This document shows, piece after piece, positions 17,051 to 24,702 of a DNA stretch of 64,000 nucleotides. The DNA is taken from contig NZ_UGHR01000001.1 of the NCBI RefSeq assembly GCF_900451195.1, positions 1,736,001 to 1,800,000 on the forward strand. Reading direction: 5' to 3'. The position numbers were made by a program, and so were the translations under genes. The stretch is from Iodobacter fluviatilis (GTDB taxonomy: Bacteria > Pseudomonadota > Gammaproteobacteria > Burkholderiales > Chitinibacteraceae). The first letter of the stretch is position 1, and every line of letters begins with the position of its first letter. The notes below the pieces were generated by a model that did no database searches, was not told the origin of the DNA, and worked only from the letters and a program-made list of their open reading frames with translations.

Positions 17051-18637
17051 TTAATGCGATAAATCGCTGCCTGCACTCATGGTTTGTTTTTTCATGACAA
17101 ATAAAAGCGGCGTAACACATAGCATGGCAATGCCAAAAAGCATAAATAAATGTGCAAAAGACAGCATTTGCGCTTGTTTGGCAATTTGCTGGGCGAGGAG
17201 TGCCTGAGCTTTGATTGGGGCGAGTGTTTCTGGTGTGCCCATAAACAATAAGCGGCTTTTTAATCCGGCAATACGCTCTATAGTCTGAGCACTATTGCTA
17301 ATCACATGCTCGTTCAGCGCAGCCCGTTTTGCATCGCCTAATTGGGCGAGGAGCGTGGCAGAGAGCGCAATGCCGACACTGCCGCCTAATTGGCGGGTTA
17401 AGTTATATAAGCCCGCTGCATTAGGAATTTGCTGCGGCAAAATATTGGCCATGGTTAGCGCATTCAGTGGCATAAAAATCATCCCCAGCCCTAAGCCGCG
17501 AATGATCATGGGCCAAAGAAAGTCATTCATGCCGGAATCGGTCGTGAAATGATAATGCTGCCACATTCCATACATAAACAGCATGGCGCCAAGGGCAATC
17601 AGCGCTCTGGCAGAAACACCCCGCGCAACTAATTTTGCAGAAATAGGCATGGCTAAACCCGATGCCATCGCTGAAGGTAAAATCATTAATCCCGTTTGCC
17701 ATGCGGTATAGCCCATTAAGCTTTGCACATAAACAGGAAAAATAAATACGGTTGAAAAGAGCGATGCACCCAGCAAAAATGTCATGACTAAGCCCGCAGA
17801 AAATTGCGGGTCTTTACAGATGGATAAATCAACAATGGGGTGTTTGATTTCCAGCTGGCGGATAATAAATAAGCTGAGTGAAAAAAAACTAATCAGCGCA
17901 TAGCTGATAATTTCGGGAGAGGTAAACCATTCTAAGCGCTCGCCTCTTTCCAGTAGTAATTGTAAAGTGGCAATGCCAGTGGCCATTAAAATCAAACCGA
18001 TATAGTCGATTTTGTTAATGGCTTGTTGGTGTTTGGCTTCCGGCATATAGAGCAGCGTCAGAAACAGCGCAATACCGCCGAGTGGCAGATTAATATAAAA
18101 AATCCACGGCCATGAATATTGATCGGTCAGCCAGCCGCCTAAAGTAGGTCCCAGCATCGGGCCTGTCATAATCCCCATGCCAAAAATAGCCATGGCCGTG
18201 CCCATTTCCTTGCTGGGAAAGGTATCAAATAAAGTAGATTGGGCAGTGGCAATTAAACCGCCCCCGCCTAAACCCTGCACAATCCGCCAGAAAACAAGGC
18301 CTCCTAAGCTGGTGGCATTACCGCAGGCAAATGAAGAAAAAATAAACAGGGCAATTGATAAAATAAAGTAATTTCTGCGGCCAAATAATTGCGCCAGAAA
18401 GCCAGAAATAGGCAGAACAATTACATTGGCCACTACATAGCCAATGGATACCCAAGTGATTTCATCCAGTGTTGCGCCAAGGCTACCCATCATATGCGGC
18501 ACAGCAACATTCACAATACTAGTATCTAATAATTCCAATACGCAGGCCAGCGTTACAGACATCGCAATAATATAGCGATGCGCGTAAATACGCTCCGGCG
18601 TATCTGATCGGGATAAACCCGGCAAAATGGCTTTCAT
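17051..18637 (-). CDS. EmrB/QacA-type DHA2 major facilitator drug exporter
   Basis: 528 residues with 14 predicted membrane helices, the DHA2 topology. Motif C-like GIMTGPMLGPTLGGWLTDQYSWPW appears as MGIMTGPMLGPTLGGWLTD, and the N-terminal helix has the family's LDTSIVNVAVPHM. EmrB-type proteins export hydrophobic drugs in a tripartite complex with an EmrA adaptor and an outer-membrane channel. The adaptor gene is directly upstream, 103 bases away, and a TetR gene precedes it. The gap between adaptor and transporter contains a long hairpin. No outer-membrane channel gene is in the cluster. Confidence 0.9.
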   Translation of the reverse strand: MKAILPGLSRSDTPERIYAHRYIIAMSVTLACVLELLDTSIVNVAVPHMMGSLGATLDEITWVSIGYVVANVIVLPISGFLAQLFGRRNYFILSIALFIFSSFACGNATSLGGLVFWRIVQGLGGGGLIATAQSTLFDTFPSKEMGTAMAIFGMGIMTGPMLGPTLGGWLTDQYSWPWIFYINLPLGGIALFLTLLYMPEAKHQQAINKIDYIGLILMATGIATLQLLLERGERLEWFTSPEIISYALISFFSLSLFIIRQLEIKHPIVDLSICKDPQFSAGLVMTFLLGASLFSTVFIFPVYVQSLMGYTAWQTGLMILPSAMASGLAMPISAKLVARGVSARALIALGAMLFMYGMWQHYHFTTDSGMNDFLWPMIIRGLGLGMIFMPLNALTMANILPQQIPNAAGLYNLTRQLGGSVGIALSATLLAQLGDAKRAALNEHVISNSAQTIERIAGLKSRLLFMGTPETLAPIKAQALLAQQIAKQAQMLSFAHLFMLFGIAMLCVTPLLFVMKKQTMSAGSDLSH

Positions 18638-18660
18638 ATCGCCTCTTTATGGTCTGATAA

Positions 18661-18714
18661 GGCTTTTCGCCCAAACTGTGATTCTGTGCATGCGGATAGT
18701 TTGGGATTAAAGCC
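18661..18714 (-). repeat. Long hairpin between the adaptor and transporter genes
   Basis: CCCAAACT (18670-18677) pairs with AGTTTGGG (18698-18705), and the outer GGCTTT (18661-18666) pairs with AAAGCC (18709-18714) across a 3-base internal loop. It sits inside the intercistronic gap and lacks a T run, so it may be a processing or stability element that sets the ratio of the two proteins. Confidence 0.6.
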
Positions 18715-18740
18715 CATTGCTGTATTTTGCAATTAATTCA

Positions 18741-19826
18741 TTACGGCGTATGAATTGTTACATTCACCGACAGACCAGGGCGCAATGGATTTTTTTTAGG
18801 TAATTCATCTAAAACAATTTTCACAGGAACACGTTGTACCACTTTTGTGAAATTGCCAGTTGAGTTATCTGCGGGTAATAGCGTAAAGCGCGCACCGGTA
18901 GCAGGGCTGAATGAATCAACCTTTCCTTTTAGTTTTAAATCCGGAAAAGCATCGACTTCAATTTCAGCTTCCTGGCCCAGCTTAATTTGCTTGAGTTCAG
19001 TTTCTTTTAAATTGGCAATGACCCAAATTTTATCCGTAGGTACTAAATACATGAGTGTCTGGCCTGCTTGAATCATCTGGCCCGGCTCGACCGCTTTTTT
19101 GCTGATTACCCCGGAGGCAGGGGCATAGACTTGTGTGTCAATCAGCTGATTGCGTGCAAATTGTAAGGTAGCTTCTGCGGCCATGGCTTTAGCCTGAGCA
19201 GACTTAAGGCCAGCAGAAGAAACAGCAACTTGCTGGTCGGCGGCGTTTGCGCTTTCTTTTGAAGTGCGTAGGGCAGATTCAAGCGCACTGACGCGGGCAT
19301 CGGCTGCTTTAAGTAAGGCTTCTGCACTATCTAATGCGGATTGGCTCAGCATTTTTTGAGCGGCCAGCTCTTTGCTGCGGGATAAATCTTTGCGTGCTTT
19401 CAATGCATTGGCACGGGCTTCGGTAATCTGTGCTTCGGCCGTGTGGGATTGCGCAGTAGCGGCTGCTGCATTGGCCGTTGCAGCGCCAATACGTGCAAGC
19501 GCTTCTCCAGGTTGTTTATCGTGGCCGGCTGCAGATAGGGCCTGGCGGTAGTCGGCTTCTGCTTGTGCAACTTTGACTTGATAGTCACGCGGATCAAGCT
19601 CGATGAGTAAGGATTTTTGCGGCATTAGCTGATTGTCGCTGACAGGAACCGCTTTTACATAGCCACTTACCCGGGCTGCTATGGGCACAATATGCCCTTC
19701 TAACTGAGCATTATCGCTGCTGATATGGTGGTTTCCCCACCACCAGCGGTAGCCTAAAAAACACAAAATAAGCAGGAAAATAATCGCAAGAATGCTGCGT
19801 GCAGGTGAGGCAGGTTTAGTGCTCAT
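18741..19826 (-). CDS. EmrA/HlyD-family membrane-fusion adaptor
   Basis: 361 residues. One N-terminal membrane anchor (ILAIIFLLILCFLGYRWWW), then a biotinyl-lipoyl-like segment (HISSDNAQLEGHIVPIAARVSGYV), a long Ala-rich coiled-coil hairpin (about 100-220) and a beta-barrel C-terminal domain (GQMIQAGQTLMYLVP). It links the inner-membrane transporter to an outer-membrane channel. The start overlaps the TetR stop (ATGA), so it is translationally coupled to the repressor gene. Confidence 0.9.
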   Translation of the reverse strand: MSTKPASPARSILAIIFLLILCFLGYRWWWGNHHISSDNAQLEGHIVPIAARVSGYVKAVPVSDNQLMPQKSLLIELDPRDYQVKVAQAEADYRQALSAAGHDKQPGEALARIGAATANAAAATAQSHTAEAQITEARANALKARKDLSRSKELAAQKMLSQSALDSAEALLKAADARVSALESALRTSKESANAADQQVAVSSAGLKSAQAKAMAAEATLQFARNQLIDTQVYAPASGVISKKAVEPGQMIQAGQTLMYLVPTDKIWVIANLKETELKQIKLGQEAEIEVDAFPDLKLKGKVDSFSPATGARFTLLPADNSTGNFTKVVQRVPVKIVLDELPKKNPLRPGLSVNVTIHTP

Positions 19827-20461
19827 AGCGTGTGCTCCGGGGCGATGGCAATGCCATGCAAAACGATGTCGAGGTGAAATTGGGCGAGTTGGTTTAAGTC
19901 GTAAGTAATTGGATCTTGTCTGGCATAGGTGTGTCGCCAGATGCTGGTCAGCAAAATAGGTGAAAATAATACTCTGGCCAGCATGTCGGGGTTAGTCTGG
20001 CGAAACTCACCGCTGTCTATTCCGGCCTGGATGAGTTTGATAAGCAGAAGTCGTGATCGCTTGACCACAGTTTCAATATAAAAATCGGTTAAATCAGGGA
20101 AGTTGCCTGCTTCAGAAATCATGAGCTTGGAAATACTGCCCTTGCAGTCATTGAGCGCGGTGGCCCAGCTGGCAATTGCGGTGCGCAGACGCTGTGTGGC
20201 TGATTCGGTGCTGTTGACGGCCAGCTCTTCAATCCTATCGAGATTAGGATGGATGGTTTCGCTGATTGCGGCTTTAAAGAGGGCTTCTTTATTAGAAAAA
20301 TAGAGGTAAACCGTACCTTTAGTTACACCTGCAGCACGCGCGACATCATCCAGCTTGGTTGCTGAATAGCCTTTTTGGTGAAACAAAATAAGTGCGGCCT
20401 CGATAATCTCGCCAGGGCGGGCTTCTTTGCGTCTTTGGCGCGTGCGCGTGATGTCAGTCAC
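19823..20461 (-). CDS. TetR/AcrR-family repressor of the efflux operon
   Basis: 212 residues. N-terminal helix-turn-helix (IIEAALILFHQKGYSATKLDD, then VTKGTVYLYFSNKEALF) typical of TetR proteins; the C-terminal ligand domain is variable. It is first in the operon with the EmrA- and EmrB-like genes. A near-perfect palindrome directly upstream is its probable operator, which would make the operon self-repressed and induced by an exported compound. Confidence 0.9.
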   Translation of the reverse strand: MTDITRTRQRRKEARPGEIIEAALILFHQKGYSATKLDDVARAAGVTKGTVYLYFSNKEALFKAAISETIHPNLDRIEELAVNSTESATQRLRTAIASWATALNDCKGSISKLMISEAGNFPDLTDFYIETVVKRSRLLLIKLIQAGIDSGEFRQTNPDMLARVLFSPILLTSIWRHTYARQDPITYDLNQLAQFHLDIVLHGIAIAPEHTL

Positions 20462-20475
20462 TCTGTTTTCTGCCT

Positions 20476-20497
20476 AATAACTAACCGGTCAGTCATT
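20476..20497. promoter_or_regulatory. TetR-type operator palindrome
   Basis: AATAACTAACC (20476-20486) and GGTCAGTCATT (20487-20497) are inverted copies matching at 9 of 11 positions, without spacer. The core ACTAACCGGTCAGT is the typical shape of AcrR/TetR-family operators. It lies 15 bases upstream of the repressor start codon. Confidence 0.7.
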
Positions 20498-20574
20498 AAA
20501 TAGATAGCTTTGGGCGATGTCAAGAATCAGCCAGGGTTGATGGCCTAAAAATGGGGAGGGTTCAGTGTGCAGGC

Positions 20575-20607
20575 AAAAAAAATCTGGCAGACGATAGTCT
20601 GCCAGAT
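20575..20607 (-). terminator. Terminator of the lipoprotein-Crp-Crp operon
   Basis: On the minus strand an 11-bp perfect stem (ATCTGGCAGAC with GTCTGCCAGAT, 20607-20582) with a 4-base loop is followed by eight T. It lies 30 bases past the second Crp-family gene. Confidence 0.92.
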
Positions 20608-20637
20608 ACTTGGCTCAGGCTTGTTGCAAGGCGCAGA

Positions 20638-21306
20638 TCAGAAACGTTCTGGCAGCTTTTGCAGCAGGATGATGCGTTTGTTTTCAAGGCGGATATAGCC
20701 ACCAAAAACGAGTTCTTTCAGAATACGGGCAATCATTTCACGGGAAGATCCCACGCGATCAGCGATGGCTTGCTGGGTGAGTGGCTCGGAAATCATTTCC
20801 TGTCCGTCCGCTTCGGTTAGCATGCCTTCAAATAAGGCGCGAACGCGGCCATAGACATCCAGCAAGGCCAGATTTTTCATGGTGAGCGAGAGGCGGCGAA
20901 CCATGCGGGCCAGATTCATAATCAGCTGGTCTTTAGCGTTAGGCAGGGCATTCAGTGCTTCGCGGAAGTCTTGTTTGGAGAACATCAGGAAGGATGAATC
21001 GTCTTCAGTTTGGGTAGACCATGAGCGGGGCTCATCATCAATCAAAGATACTTCGCCAAATACATCGCCCGGCTCGCCAATCATAAAGACAAATTCTTTG
21101 CCCTGATTGTCGCTGGTAAATGAGCGTGTACGGCCTTCCAGTAGGATATACATGGATTCGCCAGGGTCGCCTTCGCGGAACAGGAAGGTACCTTTAGGAA
21201 GGTGACGTTTTACCGCTGCATTTAAAACAATGTCTAAATCTTCATCAGCAAAATCTTGAAAAATGGCAGATTGCGATAAAAAGTTTTTAAGTAAATGATG
21301 GTCCAT
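20638..21306 (-). CDS. Crp/Fnr-family transcription regulator (second of a tandem pair)
   Basis: 222 residues: an N-terminal cyclic-nucleotide-binding fold with phosphate cassette FGEVSLIDDEPRS, a dimer helix (about 115-140) and a C-terminal winged HTH with recognition region QQAIADRVGSSREMIARILKEL. No cysteine is present, so it cannot hold an FNR-type iron-sulfur cluster. It is closely similar to the upstream gene, nearly identical in the HTH, so both probably bind the same DNA site. Genes 49 bases apart. Effector unknown (cAMP, c-di-GMP or none). Confidence 0.88.
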   Translation of the reverse strand: MDHHLLKNFLSQSAIFQDFADEDLDIVLNAAVKRHLPKGTFLFREGDPGESMYILLEGRTRSFTSDNQGKEFVFMIGEPGDVFGEVSLIDDEPRSWSTQTEDDSSFLMFSKQDFREALNALPNAKDQLIMNLARMVRRLSLTMKNLALLDVYGRVRALFEGMLTEADGQEMISEPLTQQAIADRVGSSREMIARILKELVFGGYIRLENKRIILLQKLPERF

Positions 21307-21355
21307 GAGGGTTATATCTCCGTGGCTCAGTGCCTATTTCTGGCAATATTGGGTG

Positions 21356-22027
21356 TTAAAAATGTTCGGGTAATTTTTGTAATAATTCAATTCGTCGATT
21401 TTCAATGCGAATATAGTTGCCAAATACCAGCTCACGCATTAATTTTGCGATCATTTCTCTGGATGAGCCTACTCGGTCTGCGATTGCTTGCTGGGAAAGC
21501 GCATCTTCAATATAGCGCCGCCCGTTCACGTCTATGGCTAAATCCTCAAGTAGTAGGCGCATACGGCCATATACGTCCTTGAGTGCTAAAGATTTCACCA
21601 TATTTGCTAGGTAACGATTGTAACGAATCATATTCCGCAGCAAGTTATTGTTAAGTAATGGTGTTTTTTCAAGGAGTTCAAGAAAAGACGTTTTGCTGAT
21701 GCTGAGTAATTGGCAGTCTTCGGCCGCGTCTATAGAGAGCGAGCGGGGTTCTTCATCAATTAATGCCATTTCGCCAAAGCTGGTTCCAGCGGTGGCTACA
21801 TAAAAGACAAATTCTTTACCGGTATCGGCGCTGGAAAAACAGCGCAATCGCCCTTCGATCAGGATATACATTGATTCGGCAATATCACCTTCTGCAAAGA
21901 GCAGCGAGCCTTTGCTGAGGGTGCGCCGGTTCGAGATCTTTTCAATGGCGGCCAGAATCTCATCGTCCAAGTCTGTAAAAAGCGGGACGGTAGAGAGTAA
22001 TTGGCGAAGTGTTTCATTTTTAGTCAT
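21356..22027 (-). CDS. Crp/Fnr-family transcription regulator (first of a tandem pair)
   Basis: 223 residues with the same plan as its neighbour: cNMP fold with FGEMALIDEEPRS, dimer helix, HTH QQAIADRVGSSREMIAKLMREL and the shared end LLQKLPEHF. The start codon overlaps the stop of the lipoprotein gene by one base (TAATG). The duplicated arrangement suggests a local gene duplication followed by divergence of the sensor domain, while DNA recognition was kept. Confidence 0.88.
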   Translation of the reverse strand: MTKNETLRQLLSTVPLFTDLDDEILAAIEKISNRRTLSKGSLLFAEGDIAESMYILIEGRLRCFSSADTGKEFVFYVATAGTSFGEMALIDEEPRSLSIDAAEDCQLLSISKTSFLELLEKTPLLNNNLLRNMIRYNRYLANMVKSLALKDVYGRMRLLLEDLAIDVNGRRYIEDALSQQAIADRVGSSREMIAKLMRELVFGNYIRIENRRIELLQKLPEHF

Positions 22028-22362
22028 TAGTGCCCTGTTTTTTCGGCGTCAGCAGGCTTTTCTTCGGATGCATCAGTTTTTTCCACTTTTTTTTCAGCTG
22101 GCGCTGGTTCGTCTTCAGGTGGCGCAATTACGTCAATCTTTTTTTGCTGCATGTATTCATTCATTTCTTTCCAGCCAGCAAAAATGTCGGCTTTGGGAAT
22201 TCGGATATTACGGCGGTAACAATCTTCAAGTGCACGGCCACTATGTCTGCAGGCCGCACCAATTGCTTTGCCATTGGCTTGTTGCTTGTTTACGACTTCC
22301 ATGACCTTATCGCAGCCTGTGAGGGTAATTAATCCAAGCAGCATAATAATAAGACGACGCAT
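22027..22362 (-). CDS. Small lipoprotein
   Basis: 111 residues with a lipoprotein signal (MRRLIIMLLGLITLTGC, lipobox LTGC, Cys17). A short helical part has two more Cys (AACRHSG, EDCYRRN), then a Pro/Glu/Lys/Ala-rich disordered tail. The family is unknown to me. It is the first gene of an operon with the two Crp-like regulators. The two spaced Cys may form a disulfide in the periplasm; a link to envelope sensing is only inference. Confidence 0.6.
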   Translation of the reverse strand: MRRLIIMLLGLITLTGCDKVMEVVNKQQANGKAIGAACRHSGRALEDCYRRNIRIPKADIFAGWKEMNEYMQQKKIDVIAPPEDEPAPAEKKVEKTDASEEKPADAEKTGH

Positions 22363-22444
22363 TTTTATAGCCAGTATGTCAATAGTATTGTTATTAGTGT
22401 AAGCGAAAAATCAGGCTGCTGTTCAGGCATATTATTTTTACCAA

Positions 22445-22474
22445 AACAAAGACCGACGAGAGTCGGTCTTTGTT
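22445..22474 (-). terminator. Terminator of the Tim44-domain gene
   Basis: A 13-bp perfect stem AACAAAGACCGAC/GTCGGTCTTTGTT with loop GAGA (22445-22474). The minus-strand transcript continues with TT. It is about 20 bases after the stop codon and may work in both directions. Confidence 0.75.
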
Positions 22475-22494
22475 GTTTACGGGTCAATACAGCC

Positions 22495-23376
22495 TTATAG
22501 CTGCTGAATCCCAGCGACCATCCAGCGCGGGTCGCCGTTAATAGGGCGTACAAAATGCCATATTTCTTGGAATGGCGCAGGTGCAGAGTGAAGTGATTCA
22601 CTCACTTTGCCGTAAAAGCGCACGCTGGAAACCATTCTGCCTTCTTCGGTTGCGCAATCGACAAGCTCTGCATTGAGCTCGGGAAACTCTGCAGGCTCGT
22701 CATTACCTGAGATTTCCTGGCTTAGCTCGTTAAACAGCTCAGGCGTTAAGTATTTGCGCATTTCATTGACTTGCTCAGCCGAGTGCAGGGTTTGCATATG
22801 CATAAAACTGCCTCGTGCCTGACGCAAGAATGCCGCTGTTTCTGTGCCATCTGGCAGGCGGGTAATGCCCGAGGCCGAAGTAACGGCTGCTGCCTGATCA
22901 CCCATGCGAAAAACGCGGTCTGTTTGTGCGCTGTCTTGGTTTGGCATGCCTGCAAATGCAGGGCTGGCTGCTAATGCAGCTTCTTTACGACGGCGCATCA
23001 TCCGCATGGCAAAGTAGCCGCCTGCGCCCAATAGTAGTAATAAGCCCCATGGGAAGCCGCCACCAGCAGATTGCGAAGTGCCGGAAGCATTGTTTGAATT
23101 AAGCAGGTTGCCTAATAAATAGCCGCCCAATGCACCCGCAGCGACACCGCCAATGATCGAGCCCATGCCACTGCGTTGTGGCTGGGGTGAGGCTTGTCCG
23201 GGTTGCTGTGCAGGAGCAACATTGCGCTGAGGAGGTGGTGCTGCCGGGCGCGTCGTCTGGCTGCGTTGCATGCCGCTGGAGCGGCCGCCACCCACACGCT
23301 TTGCTTCGGCCATGCCGCTGGCAAATAACGATGCAGTGAGTAGGGTAACCATCAGAGTACGACTAAATTGGCTCAT
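22495..23376 (-). CDS. Tim44-like domain membrane protein
   Basis: 293 residues from ATG 23376 with AAGGA 6 bases upstream; an ORF start 75 bases earlier lies inside a hairpin and is rejected. Signal peptide (MSQFSRTLMVTLLTASLFASGMAEA), then a Gly/Ser/Pro/Gln-rich region, glycine-rich membrane segments (GSIIGGVAAGALGGYLLG and WGLLLLLGAGGYFAM), then a C-terminal Tim44-like domain (about 165-293, ending WHFVRPINGDPRWMVAGIQQL). Bacterial relatives are widespread; their function is unsettled, probably at the inner membrane. Confidence 0.85.
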   Translation of the reverse strand: MSQFSRTLMVTLLTASLFASGMAEAKRVGGGRSSGMQRSQTTRPAAPPPQRNVAPAQQPGQASPQPQRSGMGSIIGGVAAGALGGYLLGNLLNSNNASGTSQSAGGGFPWGLLLLLGAGGYFAMRMMRRRKEAALAASPAFAGMPNQDSAQTDRVFRMGDQAAAVTSASGITRLPDGTETAAFLRQARGSFMHMQTLHSAEQVNEMRKYLTPELFNELSQEISGNDEPAEFPELNAELVDCATEEGRMVSSVRFYGKVSESLHSAPAPFQEIWHFVRPINGDPRWMVAGIQQL

Positions 23377-23430
23377 GCCAAGTCCTTGCGTTGAATCATT
23401 CAATACATGCTTAGTGAGGTTGAATGCAGG

Positions 23431-23476
23431 AAAGTTCAAGTCATTCTGCAAATAAATGCAAAATGACTTGAACTTT
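23431..23476. repeat. 46-base inverted repeat upstream of the Tim44-domain gene
   Basis: Two 20-base arms (23431-23450 and 23457-23476) are complementary at 19 of 20 positions, around the loop AATAAA. It lies 55-100 bases before the start codon, with no U tract on the minus strand. Seen on the plus strand it is also not followed by T. It may be a leader hairpin, a binding site, or the distal end of the folB transcript. Confidence 0.7.
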
Positions 23477-23652
23477 GAATACAGCAGGGGATTGGGCGGA
23501 GGTTGTGCTGCGCGGGCGATTTTTGCAGATGTTATAGGCTCAGTGACGCTGAATGCTGTATTTGCCTTGATCTTGCCTTGATCGCTTTATGCGAAATTCC
23601 GTTGGGTGTGATGGGAAACATCGCCCATGCAGGCGGATGTTTTCAAATCATT

Positions 23653-24009
23653 TCAGGCGCGATGGCCCCGCTCGATCGTGACGCCTACCCGGCCAACCTC
23701 ATGCAAGATGCCCAGTTTGGTGACAGAAACCTTGGCCCATGGTGCGCCAAAATCTTGCATGATGAGCTGTGCAATATGCTCTGCGAGGGCTTCAAGTAGT
23801 AGGAAATGGCGTTCTTCAAGCACTTTGCGAATGTGTCTGACTACCGCATCGTAATCAATGGTATCGACTAAGTCATCGCTGGCACAGGCACGTGCAGAAG
23901 GGATGCCAATTTCCAGATCAAGCTCTACAACTTGCGGCGCAACGCGCTCCCAGTCATACCAGCCAATAAGGGTGCGCGCACGCACTTCGTGTAAATAGAT
24001 AATGTCCAT
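23653..24009 (-). CDS. folB: Dihydroneopterin aldolase
   Basis: 118 residues, the normal size. FolB converts dihydroneopterin to hydroxymethyl-dihydropterin and glycolaldehyde in folate synthesis, as a cytosolic octamer. Family signatures: N-terminal IYLHEVRARTLIGWYDWER, EALAEHIAQLI (with the pterin-binding Glu in LLEALAE) and KLGILHEVGRVGVTIER, including the conserved lysine. It is divergent from plsY with 81 bases between start codons, an arrangement common in proteobacteria. The gap 23477-23652 downstream shows nothing further. Confidence 0.93.
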   Translation of the reverse strand: MDIIYLHEVRARTLIGWYDWERVAPQVVELDLEIGIPSARACASDDLVDTIDYDAVVRHIRKVLEERHFLLLEALAEHIAQLIMQDFGAPWAKVSVTKLGILHEVGRVGVTIERGHRA

Positions 24010-24090
24010 GATGGGGTGACTTAATGGGTTTTACCCATCAGCGGTCATTTAGCTTAAAATCGGAAGCTTACGATTGTAGTGGATTTAGGT

Positions 24091-24702
24091 ATGACACCGT
24101 TAATTCTAATTTTAGTAAGCTACCTGATCGGCTCCCTTTCTTTTGCCGTGATTGTCTCCAAAGCCAGTGGTTTAGCCGATCCGCGTAGTTATGGCTCGGG
24201 CAACCCTGGTGCCACAAATGTTTTACGCAGCGGCAATAAAAAAGCAGCTTTGCTCACTTTATTAGGCGATGCACTTAAAGGCTGGCTGGCCATTGTGCTG
24301 GCGCAGGCTGCGGCCCGCTCTTTAGGTTTAGGTCCAGAGGTGATTGCTCTGGCCGCTGTCGCAGTCACAGTTGGCCATATGTGGCCTATCTTTTTTAGCT
24401 TTAAAGGTGGCAAAGGCGTGGCAACCGCAGCGGGTATTTTGCTGGCGCTGGATTGGCGTGTTGGATTATTAACGCTGCTGCTTTGGTTGGTGGTCGCCAA
24501 GGGAATGAAAATTTCTTCTCTGGCTGCACTGCTGGCCGCCTTGCTTGCGCCCGTACTGGCTTGGGTCTGGTTGACGTCTTCTGCGCAAATTGCGGCTGTG
24601 TTTGTGATATCCGTGCTACTGATCTGGCGTCATGAAAGAAATATCAGGGATCTATTAACAGGAAAAGAAGGGCAGATTGGTGAGCAGGTCGATAAACAAT
24701 AA
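24091..24702 (+). CDS. plsY: Glycerol-3-phosphate acyltransferase PlsY
   Basis: 203 residues from ATG 24091; a GTG at 24079 is possible but weaker. An integral inner-membrane enzyme with five or more helices that transfers acyl from acyl-phosphate to glycerol-3-phosphate, the first step of phospholipid synthesis. The three PlsY motifs are visible: SYGSGNPGATNVLR, HMWPIFFSFKGGKGVAT and the C-terminal IWRHERNIRDLLTGKE. PlsX is not nearby. The downstream membrane hydrolase gene overlaps its end by 23 bases. Confidence 0.95.
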   Translation: MTPLILILVSYLIGSLSFAVIVSKASGLADPRSYGSGNPGATNVLRSGNKKAALLTLLGDALKGWLAIVLAQAAARSLGLGPEVIALAAVAVTVGHMWPIFFSFKGGKGVATAAGILLALDWRVGLLTLLLWLVVAKGMKISSLAALLAALLAPVLAWVWLTSSAQIAAVFVISVLLIWRHERNIRDLLTGKEGQIGEQVDKQ

